DNA of 64,000 nucleotides from Hyaloperonospora brassicae. Taxonomy: Eukaryota > Oomycota > Peronosporomycetes > Peronosporales > Peronosporaceae. The stretch spans positions 248,001 to 312,000 of the forward strand of contig CANTFL010000137.1 in NCBI GenBank assembly GCA_947650285.1, given 5' to 3'. Below, one piece after another: positions 11,996-24,930 of this stretch (its first letter is position 1; each line of letters starts with the position of its first letter). Under the pieces are notes generated by a model. The model was not told where the DNA came from. It saw nothing but the letters and a program-made list of their open reading frames with translations, and did no database searches. The translations under genes and the position numbers were made by a program.

Positions 11996-13980
11996 GTGTG
12001 CGCTCTCAAAACTACACGTACACCGGACGTGCAGATGAACTGAATAATCGTAACAAAAGTTGCCTAGGAGGAAAGAAGGTAGAACAAAATGTTGAGTATA
12101 ATGTAGCTCCTTTCTTTAACCTTTTTGATCTTACGTACAATTTTCCCAAAATAAATATGTTTCGATTTTTGTAAATTTTTACGCAAGATAATTTTTGAAT
12201 ACAAACTCTCAAAGTAGAAAATCGCTCATGACCCGTTTAGTGCGTCCAGCAGCGAATAATGGTTTGTTCGGTCGATATCATGGCCTATTCCTGTAATTAA
12301 GGAGTCGCGTCAAATATCACAGCTAAAGATTATCTTCCTGTCAACATTGACTAGCAAGAGCATAATTGTTAAATACCATCGATTTTGATAATAATTACGG
12401 CGGAACATTTCGTACTAATGACTTGTGGCAGGCTCACTCCATACCATAAAACCTCCGACCTCCGACACGGTCCTACAGGAACACGGCCAGTACGAATTTG
12501 TGTAATAGTGCGCAATTTTGTGTGCATTTTAGTGCTAATAATTATAAGTGAACAGGGGGCCTTAGAAAATGGTTGATTGATTGAGTCAAATTGATTGTCC
12601 ATGGGTGCGTGCTAAAACGCATAATTATGCTTGCTGATCTGCTTCACTTCATCGTGAGTTATGCCAACGTGTTAATTTACCACGACATGGGGACTGTGCA
12701 TAAGTTGTAAATGATGGTGCTATAATGTATACGCACGTGCACTTGTATCCATGTGTATTTATACGCGCGTACTTGACTGCAAATCAATCGTTACGTTGTA
12801 TTAAATGACAAATTTGTAATCAGCTAATTGATAGATTACCTGCGGCCCAAGTGCTGATTTTACGACCTGTTCACCTATGAGTAAATGATGCACAACGCGT
12901 TCGCTGCGTACGTGCACCCGTGTTCATGCATATCCATACGCACGTATTGAATGCGAATTGGTCGTTGTGTTGTATTTAATGATAGGTAAGCAGTTACATG
13001 TTAGGCTACATGCCGTCCATGCGGTATCCGGATGAACCATTATCTTGTGCGTAAATGGTGTACAGTGTGGTTGCTGTGTTCGACAAAACGCCGGCCATCG
13101 GTGATGGTATTACGTGACACATGTAGTTAAGCTGGTAGCTGCTCCGGTTTCGTGTGTCAGGTGCCCATCGGTCTCTACATTGTCGAGATTCCGCCCTGCA
13201 AACAGTGGATGGAAAAAACTATGATTGATCGGTCGTCGACGATGATAATACACGTGATATACGTACGACGAGTGTGTTAAGTGTAGTGGAGTGGTGATCG
13301 CTCTCTTTAGGAGTCGATCCCAACTCTCCACTGGCGCCCGGACGACCGACTAATGAAGGGGGTAATCCGATTCCGTGTTCTTGATAGCCTTCCTCACCTT
13401 GTGTACCCGTCGGTGGGGAGGGTTGCACTCTTTCAGGTGGACTCGTGTCAATGGAAAACTGGACCGTGTTTGCGATGGGGTCGAGGTTCGATCACGGTGT
13501 GATAATCTTCACACCACGATCGGGATTGGTGTGATCAAGTGGAATATGTCACGCGATCACTTGTCTGTTTGTGGGGTGCTCGACATGAGTCACCGTGATC
13601 TGTAACATATCGCCTTGTCCAAATGTAGATCTTTTTTCGCGAGCCTTCTGACCACTTGAGCCGTCTCGCGATCTTGTTTCCTCAACCACAAAGGGTTTTC
13701 TGCGTCCAGTCGCAGTTGGGGTGTTGTTTGAGAGATCTTTATCCCTGGCCAAACAATCCAGGGATATATCTTGATTCAAGTATGTAAAGGCTTCCTCTAC
13801 GTCGGGTGGGCAATGATCCACCCGGAGGAGAAGTCGACACGTAAACTTTGAAGCAAATTGAACTCTGTTTAATGTTAACCAATCAATCCATACAACCCTA
13901 TCCCTATTTCCATGTCTTAGACATCGTTTGCCACATGTCGCTCTCTCTAGACGGTAGCGATCCTTTAATTGCGTGGCCCA

Positions 13981-14470
13981 CACCTGATATGCTTGTCTGA
14001 TCGCGATCTCATACCTGATCACTGATAATAATCTCGATAACTTCCTGATAGCGATCACATACCTGATTAATGATCCCGATCTCGATCGCGGATCACATGG
14101 TGTGATCCACACCAACTTGATCGCGATCACATACCTGATCAATGATTTTGATCTCTATTGCTTTCTGATCGCGATCGCCTTGCTGATCGCGGATCACATG
14201 GAGTGCGCTACGCCAACTTGATCGCGATAACATACCAAACCGGTGATCGCGATCTCAATCGCGGATCACATGGCGTGCTCCACACCATCTTGATCTCGAT
14301 CACCTACCTGGTCCCTGATCACAATCTCGATCGCTTACTGATCGCGATCACCTACCTGATCACTGATCACGATCTCGATCACTAATCACGATCTATATCG
14401 CCTCCTTGATCGCGATTACCTTGCTGATCGCGGTTCCCTTATTGATCGACTGATCGCCAACGTTACCTTC
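13981..14470. repeat. GATC-dense simple-repeat tract, copy 1
   Basis: Built from variants of TGATCGCGATCACATACC and CTGATCACTGATCAC. A hand count gives about 36 GATC tetramers in 480 bp, where random sequence would have about two. Copy 2 has the same tract at about 20,395-20,705 with a 173-bp deletion. Confidence 0.85.
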
Positions 14471-15829
14471 CGCCTCATACCTTGACCCAAGATCGCAGGT
14501 CCCAACCTGCCTGATCTGATATCCATTTTATTCTGACTGTCAAATGAACGCGATCTGACCAGATGTGGGACCGGCAGCCAACCGCAAACTGGCTCGAATA
14601 TAACAAGAATGCGATCAGTTCCTCTACAGCGAATTTACATAGTCGCTTTACCACAGGAGTGTTGATCGCAAATTCCTTGTGATCCCGACTCTCCACTGGC
14701 GCACGGACGACCGACTAATGGAGGGGGTACCCCGGTTCCGTGTTCTGCGTCTTCTTTCTTACCTTGTGTACCCGTCGGTTGGGCGGGTTGCGCTCTTCTT
14801 GGTGAACTTGAGCTAAAGCTGAACTTGACCGTCTTAGGGATAGGTTTTGATCGGGTGGAAATGCTTCACCCGGTCAAACGTAGGTGCGGATCACGTTGAA
14901 ATTATTCACTCGATCGCTTGTAACTTGGGCGCTCTCCCAGAGTCGCCTTTGTCAGGGGTGATGCTTGATCCGCGAGCCTTCTGACCACTTGAGCCGTCTT
15001 GCGATCTTTAAATTGAACCGTAGGGTTAACTGCGTACTGTCGCAGTTGAGGGGGGGGGGTGAGGATTGACTTTCCGCCTGGCCAAACAATCCAAGGACGA
15101 AGTTCGCTGAGACGTGGGTCAATCATTATTTAGCGGGAGGCCAAAGATCCTGCCCGGAAGAAGTCGACGCGTGTCTTTCGTTGCAAATTAAATTCTGTTT
15201 AATGTCAACCAACCAAGTCCAAAACCTATAACTATGCCTATCTGTTCACTAGGTCTGATGTTGCGTGTCGCCTGTCTGCGTCATTCACCTCTTGCATCAT
15301 GTGGTCCACAGCAGATAATCCATAGTGGATCGCCCCATACCGGATCGCAGAGTACCGGATTGCGGTATGTGATCCACACTAATTACGTGATCCACACCAA
15401 TTAGGTGATCCATGCCAATTATATGTCCCCACCAATGACGTATCCGGTGGATCAAGGGGTAGTGGGTCGCGGTGTAGTGAATCGCGAGTCAGCGGGTCAC
15501 GAGGTGGCGGATCGCGGTATGTGATCCACGCCGGGTACATGATCTACTCTCCCATCTTGCTTGCATGTTCACCTACATCCCATTTCCTCTATTGATCCAG
15601 TACTCCACTTGACTTTTACCCCTTTAATGATCCAGTTCTTGTACCTTGGTGATCCAAAACTACGATCGCAGATCGCGATCGGTCAATCGTCGATCCTTTA
15701 CTATACTCCTTCTCGACCGCTAGGTAGATCCATCCGAATAACTTCAACAGTCATTTTCTGTCACTCATTTGTCTGATTCTATCCTGCGTCCAAACGCCAC
15801 GGAAAAATTTCTTTATCACTTTAACACAA

Positions 15830-15933
15830 AAGCAGCAGCGGCAACAGTAGTAGCAGAATCAACAGCAGCAGCAGCATCAACAATAGCAACTGAAACAACA
15901 ATAGCAATAGAAATAACATTAATATCAACAGCA
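15830..15933 (+). repeat. CAG/CAA-type tract in unit copy 2
   Basis: Same tract as at 9,421-9,524, carried by the tandem duplication. Confidence 0.7.
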
Positions 15934-18192
15934 TTAGCACCGACCGACTGTGTTTACGGCCGCTACCGATGATACAAAGACGCGTTAACGTTCTTATAGC
16001 TTGATCATGCGCCTGCTACTGGTGGCTGCAAGTGCATCAACCCGCGGCAGAACCCGCACCGCGTCCCCTTAAACAGGGCGGGGGTTGAATGGCCGGAAAA
16101 TGAAAAGAACGAAAATGATTAAGGACGCGTAGATTTATGTGTGACACATTGACATGAGTTTCCTAAAACGTGACGCATTTTGTTATTTTCGTGATTATAT
16201 GGGGCAAATATTTATTTTTTAATTATCTGAGGCTTTTTAGTAATTAAATGGGGCATTTTTTCCCTGATTTTATAATAAGTCCGATCAAGCATTTCTTATA
16301 CTAATTAGATACTAATTCGATTGAAAATATTTGCTAGCCATCAATTGCGCTAGGACATCACTATGTGCAAGCTTCATTGTTGTTTTGTCGACAATATTTT
16401 AAACAAAAAGCAGAAGTCGTTGGACCTTTTTTAAATGCTGTCAATTAGATAGTGTCTTAAAATGTAATAAAGGCATCAGCATTAATTATTGTCGATCACA
16501 TGTAACGGGGCTACCCCGTCCGATAATAACCTTTTACTAATCTTCACATTGAATAGTATAATGCTGTGATAACATCGAATATATAACTTGCGGGAAACAG
16601 CAATTTTTAGGTAGACTATCTCTTTACAAGCTCGAGAAGCGCTCGTTCGTCGAAAGTACCCGTCTAAATTTATCTTCGATTTTCTCGTTTCAGTGACCGA
16701 CGAGGCTTTATACCTCCATCATCATCTATTAGCTTTGATTTATGATATTTGGTGATAGAAAATGTAATCGCCAGCTAAAAAGATCGATCTTTCGATATTC
16801 CTTTGAATCACGGTGCTTTGAGATACGCTTTGCGTCAAATCTTTGACGATTGCGCGAGTCAACAAGAAGATGTAGTGGTGTAATAATAGGTCTGCCAAGT
16901 CGGAATGACTTGACCGCTATCCTTTGGTTTTGTATCAAACACTCCACGTATGGATCTATATTATAGTGAAAAGGGTCAATTGCAGTTATCTAGCACTGTG
17001 CGGGGGTATTGTGGGGGCCGGACCCGTAATGGTCTGATCCAGTCGTTTTCGCAGTTATAAGACACTTTGATAAATACATTCTTCGTGCTGATTCTAGAGT
17101 CATTCCGTCGAGAAGTCACCAACTCTCGAGAAGAGATCTCGACCTTGCATAATTGATAGAGAACCAAAATATTTAAATAAAATGATAAAGTCCGCGCACT
17201 ACTTTTGTTGAGAAGATTGCATAATGTACAACGTTATGCAATAGGATAAACTTAAAAGATGGTTTAAATTTACATGCGTTGCCTTAGCAGCTTTTAATGC
17301 GTTACCTGCCAATACACATGTGAAATCGTTAAATGCTTTCCAGATTAGTCACAAAGAACTTTGGTTAAAGTATTAGTCGATATAAGTAAACTGGGTTTTT
17401 GATAGTTAACGAAAATTCCATTCGCCCTTTTATTGCTGCCAGCGTTCCGAGACAATCTATTCACAAATCATTTGATCAAAAAAATTACATTAATCGTATC
17501 TTTGCTTCTTTAATAATCACAATTAATATGCTGATCCGTTTTCTTTGTCTGTAGTGCGCTTTGACTGCGCTACATCGGTGTCGATACCTCCATAGTAAAA
17601 AGATATTATATAGTTGATAAAGATGAATTTTGATCATCGCTACAAATGTGTCTTCATCAATAGCATCACTACTTTTGCTACTTAGTTATGGTCGATGGTC
17701 AATGTATCGGCAACGGAAGCTTTCACAATAAAGCTTACGCCAACGCACAACAAATTATAGACAGTACGATTCTTGCTAACATAATTCACTCCATTTATCG
17801 ATAGATAAACCATTGTAAGGTAGGATGTATGTGGATGGCGTACGACAAAAAAGTTGTGTAGACGCTGTAGACGCATGTACTTAGCCTTTTTTCAGTTACA
17901 TACTAAATTTTAATAATCACATTCTTTTCGATGAGGCAGCACTGCCACATCAAGGTTCGCTCCAGCCAGATACAACAGGACACTGGGGGCTACGCAATGA
18001 CAATGGCGGGTAGCAAGCTCTCGCTGACTGCAGTGAAACTTGTGCCCTTGTTAACTAGCATATACTGTAGGCGCTGAGAGGAAGGCTAAGTACAAACAAC
18101 CAGGGGTTGTAAGCGAAAAAAAGCTTAATATATTTAAGTCTTGAATGCATCTTGCCTCATTAGTCCTAGCCTAAGTATATTATACACAATTC

Positions 18193-18404
18193 ATGTGTAG
18201 TGACGTCTACTCACCACCCATTGCGCGCGTCTAGCAGCGATTGGTGGGTTGATGAGACGCATATCAACAATTAGTAGATTCTTCGGCCACTGTAAAAATA
18301 TCACTGAACTTAGTGATATTGTAGTGAGAATATTAGACTTAATGATCTCCTTTATCGTTTATTTAACGAATGATTATGTTTTCTAACGGCCTCACCCCGT
18401 TACA
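18193..18404 (-). repeat. Truncated Gypsy LTR inside unit copy 2
   Basis: Counterpart of 11,784-11,995, at the expected 6,409-bp offset. Confidence 0.75.
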
Positions 18405-20394
18405 GTGTGCGCTCTCAAAACTACACGTACACCGGACGTGCAGATGAACTGAATAATCGTAACAAAAGTTGCCTAGGAGGAAAGAAGGTAGAACAAAATG
18501 TTGAGTATAATGTAGCTCCTTTCTTTAACCTTTTTGATCTTACGTACAATTTTCCCAAAATAAATATGTTTCGATTTTTGTAAATTTTTACGCAAGATAA
18601 TTTTTGAATACAAACTCTCAAAGTAGAAAATCGCTCATGACCCGTTTAGTGCGTCCAGCAGCGAATAATGGTTTGTTCGGTCGATATCATGGCCTATTCC
18701 TGTAATTAAGGAGTCGCGTCAAATATCACAGCTAAAGATTATCTTCCTGTCAACATTGACTAGCAAGAGCATAATTGTTAAATACCATCGATTTTGATAA
18801 TAATTACGGCGGAACATTTCGTACTAATGACTTGTGGCAGGCTCACTCCATACCATAAAACCTCCGACCTCCGACACGGTCCTACAGGAACACGGCCAGT
18901 ACGAATTTGTGTAATAGTGCGCAATTTTGTGTGCATTTTAGTGCTAATAATTATAAGTGAACAGGGGGCCTTAGAAAATGGTTGATTGATTGAGTCAAAT
19001 TGATTGTCCATGGGTGCGTGCTAAAACGCATAATTATGCTTGCTGATCTGCTTCACTTCATCGTGAGTTATGCCAACGTGTTAATTTACCACGACATGGG
19101 GACTGTGCATAAGTTGTAAATGATGGTGCTATAATGTATACGCACGTGCACTTGTATCCATGTGTATTTATACGCGCGTACTTGACTGCAAATCAATCGT
19201 TACGTTGTATTAAATGACAAATTTGTAATCAGCTAATTGATAGATTACCTGCGGCCCAAGTGCTGATTTTACGACCTGTTCACCTATGAGTAAATGATGC
19301 ACAACGCGTTCGCTGCGTACGTGCACCCGTGTTCATGCATATCCATACGCACGTATTGAATGCGAATTGGTCGTTGTGTTGTATTTAATGATAGGTAAGC
19401 AGTTACATGTTAGGCTACATGCCGTCCATGCGGTATCCGGATGAACCATTATCTTGTGCGTAAATGGTGTACAGTGTGGTTGCTGTGTTCGACAAAACGC
19501 CGGCCATCGGTGATGGTATTACGTGACACATGTAGTTAAGCTGGTAGCTGCTCCGGTTTCGTGTGTCAGGTGCCCATCGGTCTCTACATTGTCGAGATTC
19601 CGCCCTGCAAACAGTGGATGGAAAAAACTATGATTGATCGGTCGTCGACGATGATAATACACGTGATATACGTACGACGAGTGTGTTAAGTGTAGTGGAG
19701 TGGTGATCGCTCTCTTTAGGAGTCGATCCCAACTCTCCACTGGCGCCCGGACGACCGACTAATGAAGGGGGTAATCCGATTCCGTGTTCTTGATAGCCTT
19801 CCTCACCTTGTGTACCCGTCGGTGGGGAGGGTTGCACTCTTTCAGGTGGACTCGTGTCAATGGAAAACTGGACCGTGTTTGCGATGGGGTCGAGGTTCGA
19901 TCACGGTGTGATAATCTTCACACCACGATCGGGATTGGTGTGATCAAGTGGAATATGTCACGCGATCACTTGTCTGTTTGTGGGGTGCTCGACATGAGTC
20001 ACCGTGATCTGTAACATATCGCCTTGTCCAAATGTAGATCTTTTTTCGCAAGCCTTCTGACAACTTGAGCCGTCTCGCGATCTTGGGTCCTCAACCACAA
20101 AGGGTTTTCTGCGTCCAGTCGCAGTTGGGGTGTTGTTTGAGAGATCTTTATCCCTGGCCAAACAATCCAGGGATATATCTTGATTCAAGTATGTAAAGGC
20201 TTCCTCTACGTCGGGTGGCCAATGATCCACCCGGAGGAGAAGTCGACACGTAAACTTTGAAGCAAATTGAACTCTGTTTAATGTTAACCAATCAATCCAT
20301 ACAACCCTATACCTATTTCCATGTCTTAGACATCGTTTGCCACATGTCGCTCTCTCTAGACGGTAGCGATCGTTTAATTGCGTGGCCCACACCT

Positions 20395-20705
20395 GATATG
20401 CTTGTCTGATCGCGATCTCATACCTGATCACTGATAATAATCTCGATAACTTCCTGATAGCGATCACATACCTGATTAATGATCCCGATCTCGATCGCGG
20501 ATCACATGGTGTGATCCACACCAACTTGATCTCGATCACCTACCTGGTCCCTGATCACAATCTCGATCGCTTACTGATCGCGATCACCTACCTGATCACT
20601 GATCACGATCTCGATCACTAATCACGATCTATATCGCCTCCTTGATCGCGATTACCTTGCTGATCGCGGTTCCCTTATTGATCGACTGATCGCCAACGTT
20701 ACCTT
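20395..20705. repeat. GATC-dense simple-repeat tract, copy 2
   Basis: Shortened counterpart of 13,981-14,470. Confidence 0.8.
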
Positions 20706-20914
20706 CCGCCTCATACCTTGACCCAAGATCGCAGGTTCCAACCTGCCTGATCTGATATCCATTTTATTCTGACTGTCAAATGAACGCGATCTGACCAGAT
20801 GTGGGACCGGCAGCCAACCGCAAACTGGCTCGAATATAACAAGAATGCGATCAGTCCCTCTACAGCGAATTTACATAGTCGCTTTACCACAGGAGTGTTG
20901 ATCGCAAATTCCTT

Positions 20915-21340
20915 GTGATCCCGACTCTCCACTGGCGCACGGACGACCGACTAATGGAGGGGGTACCCCGGTTCCGTGTTCTGCGTCTTCTTTCTTACCT
21001 TGTGTACCCGTCGGTTGGGCGGGTTGCGCTCTTCTTGGTGAACTTGAGCTAAAGCTGAACTTGACCGTCTTAGGGATAGGTTTTGATCGGGTGGAAATGC
21101 TTCACCCGGTCAAACGTAGGTGCGGATCACGTTGAAATTATTCACTCGATCGCTTGTAACTTGGGCGCTCTCCCAGAGTCGCCTTTGGCAGGGGTGATGC
21201 TTGATCCGCGAGCCTTCTGACCTCTTGAGCCGTCTTGCGATCTTTAAATTGAACCGTAGGGTTAACTGCGTACTGTCGCAGTTGAGGGGGGGGGGTGAGG
21301 ATTGACTTTCCGCCTGGCCAAACAATCCAAGGGCGAAGTT
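20915..21340 (+). repeat. Partial third copy of the 6.4-kb unit
   Basis: The first about 425 bp repeat copies 1 and 2 nearly perfectly. At about 21,340 similarity drops abruptly and the DNA continues as a clearly diverged relative of the same block. Confidence 0.85.
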
Positions 21341-22160
21341 TGTATAGGCACAGACCCGCATCTATTCAACATGATGCCAAATTTTTTGCCCGGGAGAAGT
21401 CGACGCGTGTAATTTCGTTGCAACTTCCATTCTGATCAATGTCAACCAATCAAATCCAAAACTAACGACTATGCCCATATGCTCGCTAGGTCTGCTGTTG
21501 CGTGTCGCCTGTCTATGTCATTCACCTCCTGATTAGGTGGTCCGCAGCAGATACTCGGGTGGCTGATCACTTCTTAATGGATCGCAAGGTAATGAATCGC
21601 TGGCTGGTGGATCCCTCCATAGTGTATCGATCCAGATCGGGTCGCTAGGTAGTGGATCGCTCCAAAGTGGATCGCTAGGTGGTGGATCGCTCGGGTAGTG
21701 GATCGCTCGGGTACTGGGTCGCTCGGGGGTGGACAGCTTGGGCAGTGGATCGGTAATGTAATCTACACCAATTATGTGACCACAAAATCAAGCATTACAC
21801 ACCCAGGGTGGATCGTGATCAATACTTCGAGTCTCTGATCGGGCATCCACCGTCGGATCGCCATTTTTTAGACCTCGCATGTTTGATGATCTTAATGATC
21901 CTCTCCTCCAGCTTGCTTCCATATTCACCTTTTTTCATTGTCGTTAGCGATCTAGATTTCCAGTTGATGTTCACCCCTTGAGCGATCCGTTCCTTGTAAC
22001 TTGGTAATCCAAGCCCTTAATCGCGAATCGTGATCAGTCAGTCATCGATCCTTGACTATACTAATCCATTACCATTAGGTCGATTTATCCGCATAATTTT
22101 CATAGTCGTTTTCTGTCTTTCAGTCGTGTGATCTAATCAATCATGCCAACAGGTCTATCT
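21341..22160 (+). repeat. Diverged member of the 6.4-kb unit's block family, with GGATCGCT repeats
   Basis: Sequence order follows the left block of the unit (GAAGTCGACGCGTGT, GTTGCGTGTCGCCTGTCT, then the TTACTATACT-like and CATTTTCTGTC-like words) but with many differences. From about 21,560 to 21,740 there is a local repeat of GTGGATCGCTNGGT variants. Confidence 0.7.
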
Positions 22161-24358
22161 CTGAATGCACTCCACCAATCAAATCGATCTCGCACTTAAT
22201 GCGGTAGGCGCGTCCCACCTTATTTATCATTATCTGTCTGCGCTTTTCCACACGAGTTTATAGTTGATGGAGATTTTTAGTGGACGCTATGAATGCAGTG
22301 AATGTTGTGCCGTAGACGGATGTATGAGAGGGTTGTAGTTTGCTCACTATTTTCGACGTTCTCATTGTGGTTGCGTGAACAGGAGAGGCTTCAACCGGTA
22401 CTTCGGGTATGATTTAACAACCCACGTCAAGTACTCGCATCCATACGGGCTTATAAATCTTATATTGGGGTACGCGAAGTCGGCTACTCTCGTCCGATCA
22501 TGCGTAGAGAATTTTTTTGCGACAAGGGCGTGAAAAATCGTGACTGCTACGGGAACCAGCGCATCATCTACAATGTAAGGAGTGAGAGAGGGAGAGCGTA
22601 AAATGTTGTGAAGATAAAATGAGTGACAACGATCCTATTTCGTGCGAGTAGTCCAAGTGAATGAACAAGGAGAAGGGGTGACCTACGAGATCGTGGGTGG
22701 CAACGTGTTTGAGTAAACTGTAGAAGTCGGCAACTTCGTTATAACAAAGAGTATGCTTCAAAGTGTTGAAAATCCATGTGCTCGGTCTAAAGATCGGCTC
22801 TAATCATTGATAATTGATGCGTGTTTGTAGCTCTGACCACGACTGGCGTATCAAGCAAGAAAGTTTCCGGATACTTCCAGTCGCACCACAGCTACAAGGA
22901 GATGACCATGAAAGAGTTCAATTTATACATGATAAATGATAGCCGTATGAAAGTGTACACGACGACGGATAGCTGCATCGTGAGGTCCGATGCACACCCA
23001 AAGGTGTATTAAAGCAGAACAACAGCGCCTTATTTTGGTATTTAATACTATTAATCGCACTTGAATACAAGTAATTTATCATTTTCTTGAGAGCAGACAT
23101 TGTGCATGCTGGGGCCTTCTTCACAAACGACCCTGACTCACGATTCGTGCAATGGCGTTCGAGCGTCTGTCCCTTCTTAAGCGATATTTTTAATCACTGC
23201 TCGATGCTTTGGGAGCTGCTCCAGCAGCCAATTCTTGGCTTGTAGATAGTAGCACATGACCGAGTGTCGGGCTAAGAGCTTTCCCTTTCTGCTCTTCTTA
23301 AACGCGAGATACATGCCTTTTTTTCATCACAGCTTTTGAGGGTGAAGGTGCCCTCTTGCACTGCATGCACTGTTGCACGTACTCCCAAGTAACCTTTTTC
23401 TGCTCGATGAACTTATAAATGAGCGCGCTGCGTTCTCACTGGCACGCTTCGTGTTGACCGGTGCTAGTTCGGTCAGACTCATCATTGGTCGAGATGTTAA
23501 AGCTTGGATGTTGTTTAAAAATATGCGATTGAGTTACGTTTTGTCGGAGATGTCTGAGCTTATGCGTTATTTATAAAATATGGAAATAACTTGGTTTTTG
23601 TATGGTAATATCCAGATCAGCACTGTTCTCCCAGACCTGATGCGTCGGAGAGGTAGCTGCAAGCGCTTTACTTAACCATCTACTCTCTGATTGGTTCTAA
23701 ATATTGCCTTTTTTAATTTGATTCGCTGGAAAGTTTTTATCTCACTACGCTCACACTATAAGTCAATACATTCAATATGGTATTCAAGTGCGGTCGGAAA
23801 TTTATTATATTTTTTAACATTACGGGCCACTCCGTTACATTACGGGTTCACTCCGCCCAAGCTTTTTCTGCGAATCGCGCGGACTTCTTGGTAGCCGTGC
23901 GTTGTTGATAAAGGATAGTTTCATATCAACAAATAGTACCTTTTTTTAAACTTACCGAACATGATCACTCAATATTAATCATATTCACCAATGTAGCACT
24001 TCTTTATGAAAGGTGATGTAATGGTGTGACTCTTATTGATCTCCTTCGATACATTTCACACGTCATCGCATGAATTGTAGCGAAGTCGATCAATATAAAT
24101 GGCATAGCTAAGGGTGATATTTTTATTCGTTGGAGACGTACTACATACTGACTGATACGAAACTTGATATCGATCAAATGTAGCGCCAGTTCATGGTGGA
24201 TGCCTGCAATGAAGATTGATCAATTTGTTAGCAGAAGCGTTAGTATTATATTAAGTTAAGTTAGGTTAAAATCAAACCTTATTGAGACAAGATTACCGTG
24301 TTGCAAAGAGTTATCGTTCACTTGACATCATTCTTTTATCGATTTGTTGACCGCGCCA
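22161..24358. other. Unassigned intergenic DNA
   Basis: Short frames at 22,821-23,012 (+), 23,373-23,576 (+) and 22,564-22,761 (-) have plausible amino-acid composition, but I recognise no family and see no longer structure joining them. No RNA gene or element terminus was found before the LTR at 24,359. Confidence 0.4.
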
Positions 24359-24801
24359 TGTAACGGGGCACCGACAACTACGTACCGGTCAACCAGTACG
24401 GAGTTTAATATCACTGACTGTAGTGATAGTCAGTGCCCAGCTAGGTGTAGAACTACACAAAGGAAGGTAGAACGACTAAGGTGAAAGACTCAAGTCGTAG
24501 AAAAAGTAAAACTGAAATTAATATAATTAAGTCCTATAACTCTTGTATCTATGTTTGTCCTGACTTAATTATACTAATGTAACTAAATATATGGTGACGT
24601 CTACTTACCACCCATTGCGCGGGTATAGCAGCGATTAATTGGTTGATATCATCACGATATCAACCAATGAGTAGACCCTTCGGTCATCTTCAACAATATC
24701 ATCATGCTCTGTGATATTGTTAGAAAGAATATTCAAAGTAATATTCTTTATTGTCATTTTATCCTTAGTGACAATATCATGGAAAGGGCTACCCCGTAAC
24801 A
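24359..24801 (-). repeat. 3' LTR of element A (443 bp)
   Basis: Ends in the family termini (TGTAACGGGG on the plus strand, CCCCGTAACA at the other side). Its first part (element orientation) matches B's 3' LTR including GGTAGCCCTTTCC, but its second half matches the solo LTR at 5,190-5,629, so it is a mosaic. Confidence 0.85.
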
Positions 24802-24815
24802 TCACCCCTCCTTAA
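24802..24815 (-). promoter_or_regulatory. Polypurine tract of element A
   Basis: On the minus strand TTAAGGAGGGGTGA abuts the 3' LTR start, the expected position of the plus-strand primer. Confidence 0.7.
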
Positions 24816-24930
24816 ACTAATAGTCACCGCGTGACTATGAAAACTTTGTGGCCACCCGTTGGATGCCGACAGGACGGGGAGCACTTGTAAGTCAGACCCA
24901 TTCATTCTGACGTTGCCTCGCATAGTTAAC

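Larger units (their letters stand above)
8271..14678 (+). repeat. Tandem 6.4-kb noncoding unit, copy 1
   Basis: This copy is matched almost base for base by 14,679-20,914 with a 6,408-6,409 bp offset. It begins GTGATCCCAACTCTCCACTGGCGC. The unit contains two related sub-blocks (from 8,271 and from about 13,310) that share the ACTCTCCACTGGCGC start, the GTGTACCCGTCGGT and CTGGCCAAACAATCCA segments and a GATC-rich tail. Between them lie AT-rich unique DNA, a CAG-type tract (9,421-9,524) and an LTR fragment (11,784-11,995). No convincing coding region is present; the longest frame (13,549-14,142, minus) is a product of the GATC repeats. Confidence 0.9.
14679..20914 (+). repeat. Tandem 6.4-kb noncoding unit, copy 2 (173 bp shorter)
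   Basis: It has the same order of sub-blocks as copy 1, with only scattered single-base differences. The one notable change is loss of about 173 bp within the GATC-rich tract, between two copies of a CACACCA-N-CTTGATC word (copy 1 positions about 14,116 and 14,289). High identity implies a recent duplication or continuing homogenisation. Confidence 0.9.

Noticed and set aside
13476..13500. GAGGTTCGATCAC, similar to a tRNA B box
   Set aside because: No A box, acceptor stem or cloverleaf around it. No tRNA, rRNA or other RNA gene was found in the window.
13549..14142. 197-codon minus-strand frame in unit copy 1 (193-codon counterpart at 19,958-20,539)
   Set aside because: It runs through the GATC simple repeats, whose periodic sequence lacks stops; the product is low-complexity and the 173-bp deletion in copy 2 changes it without regard to structure.
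21560..21740. Repeats of GTGGATCGCT as a CRISPR-like array
   Set aside because: Repeats are short, irregular and have no unique spacers; the genome is eukaryotic.
22821..23576. Short frames at 22,821-23,012 and 23,373-23,576 as genes
   Set aside because: Under 70 codons, no recognised content, no supporting neighbour or promoter signal.
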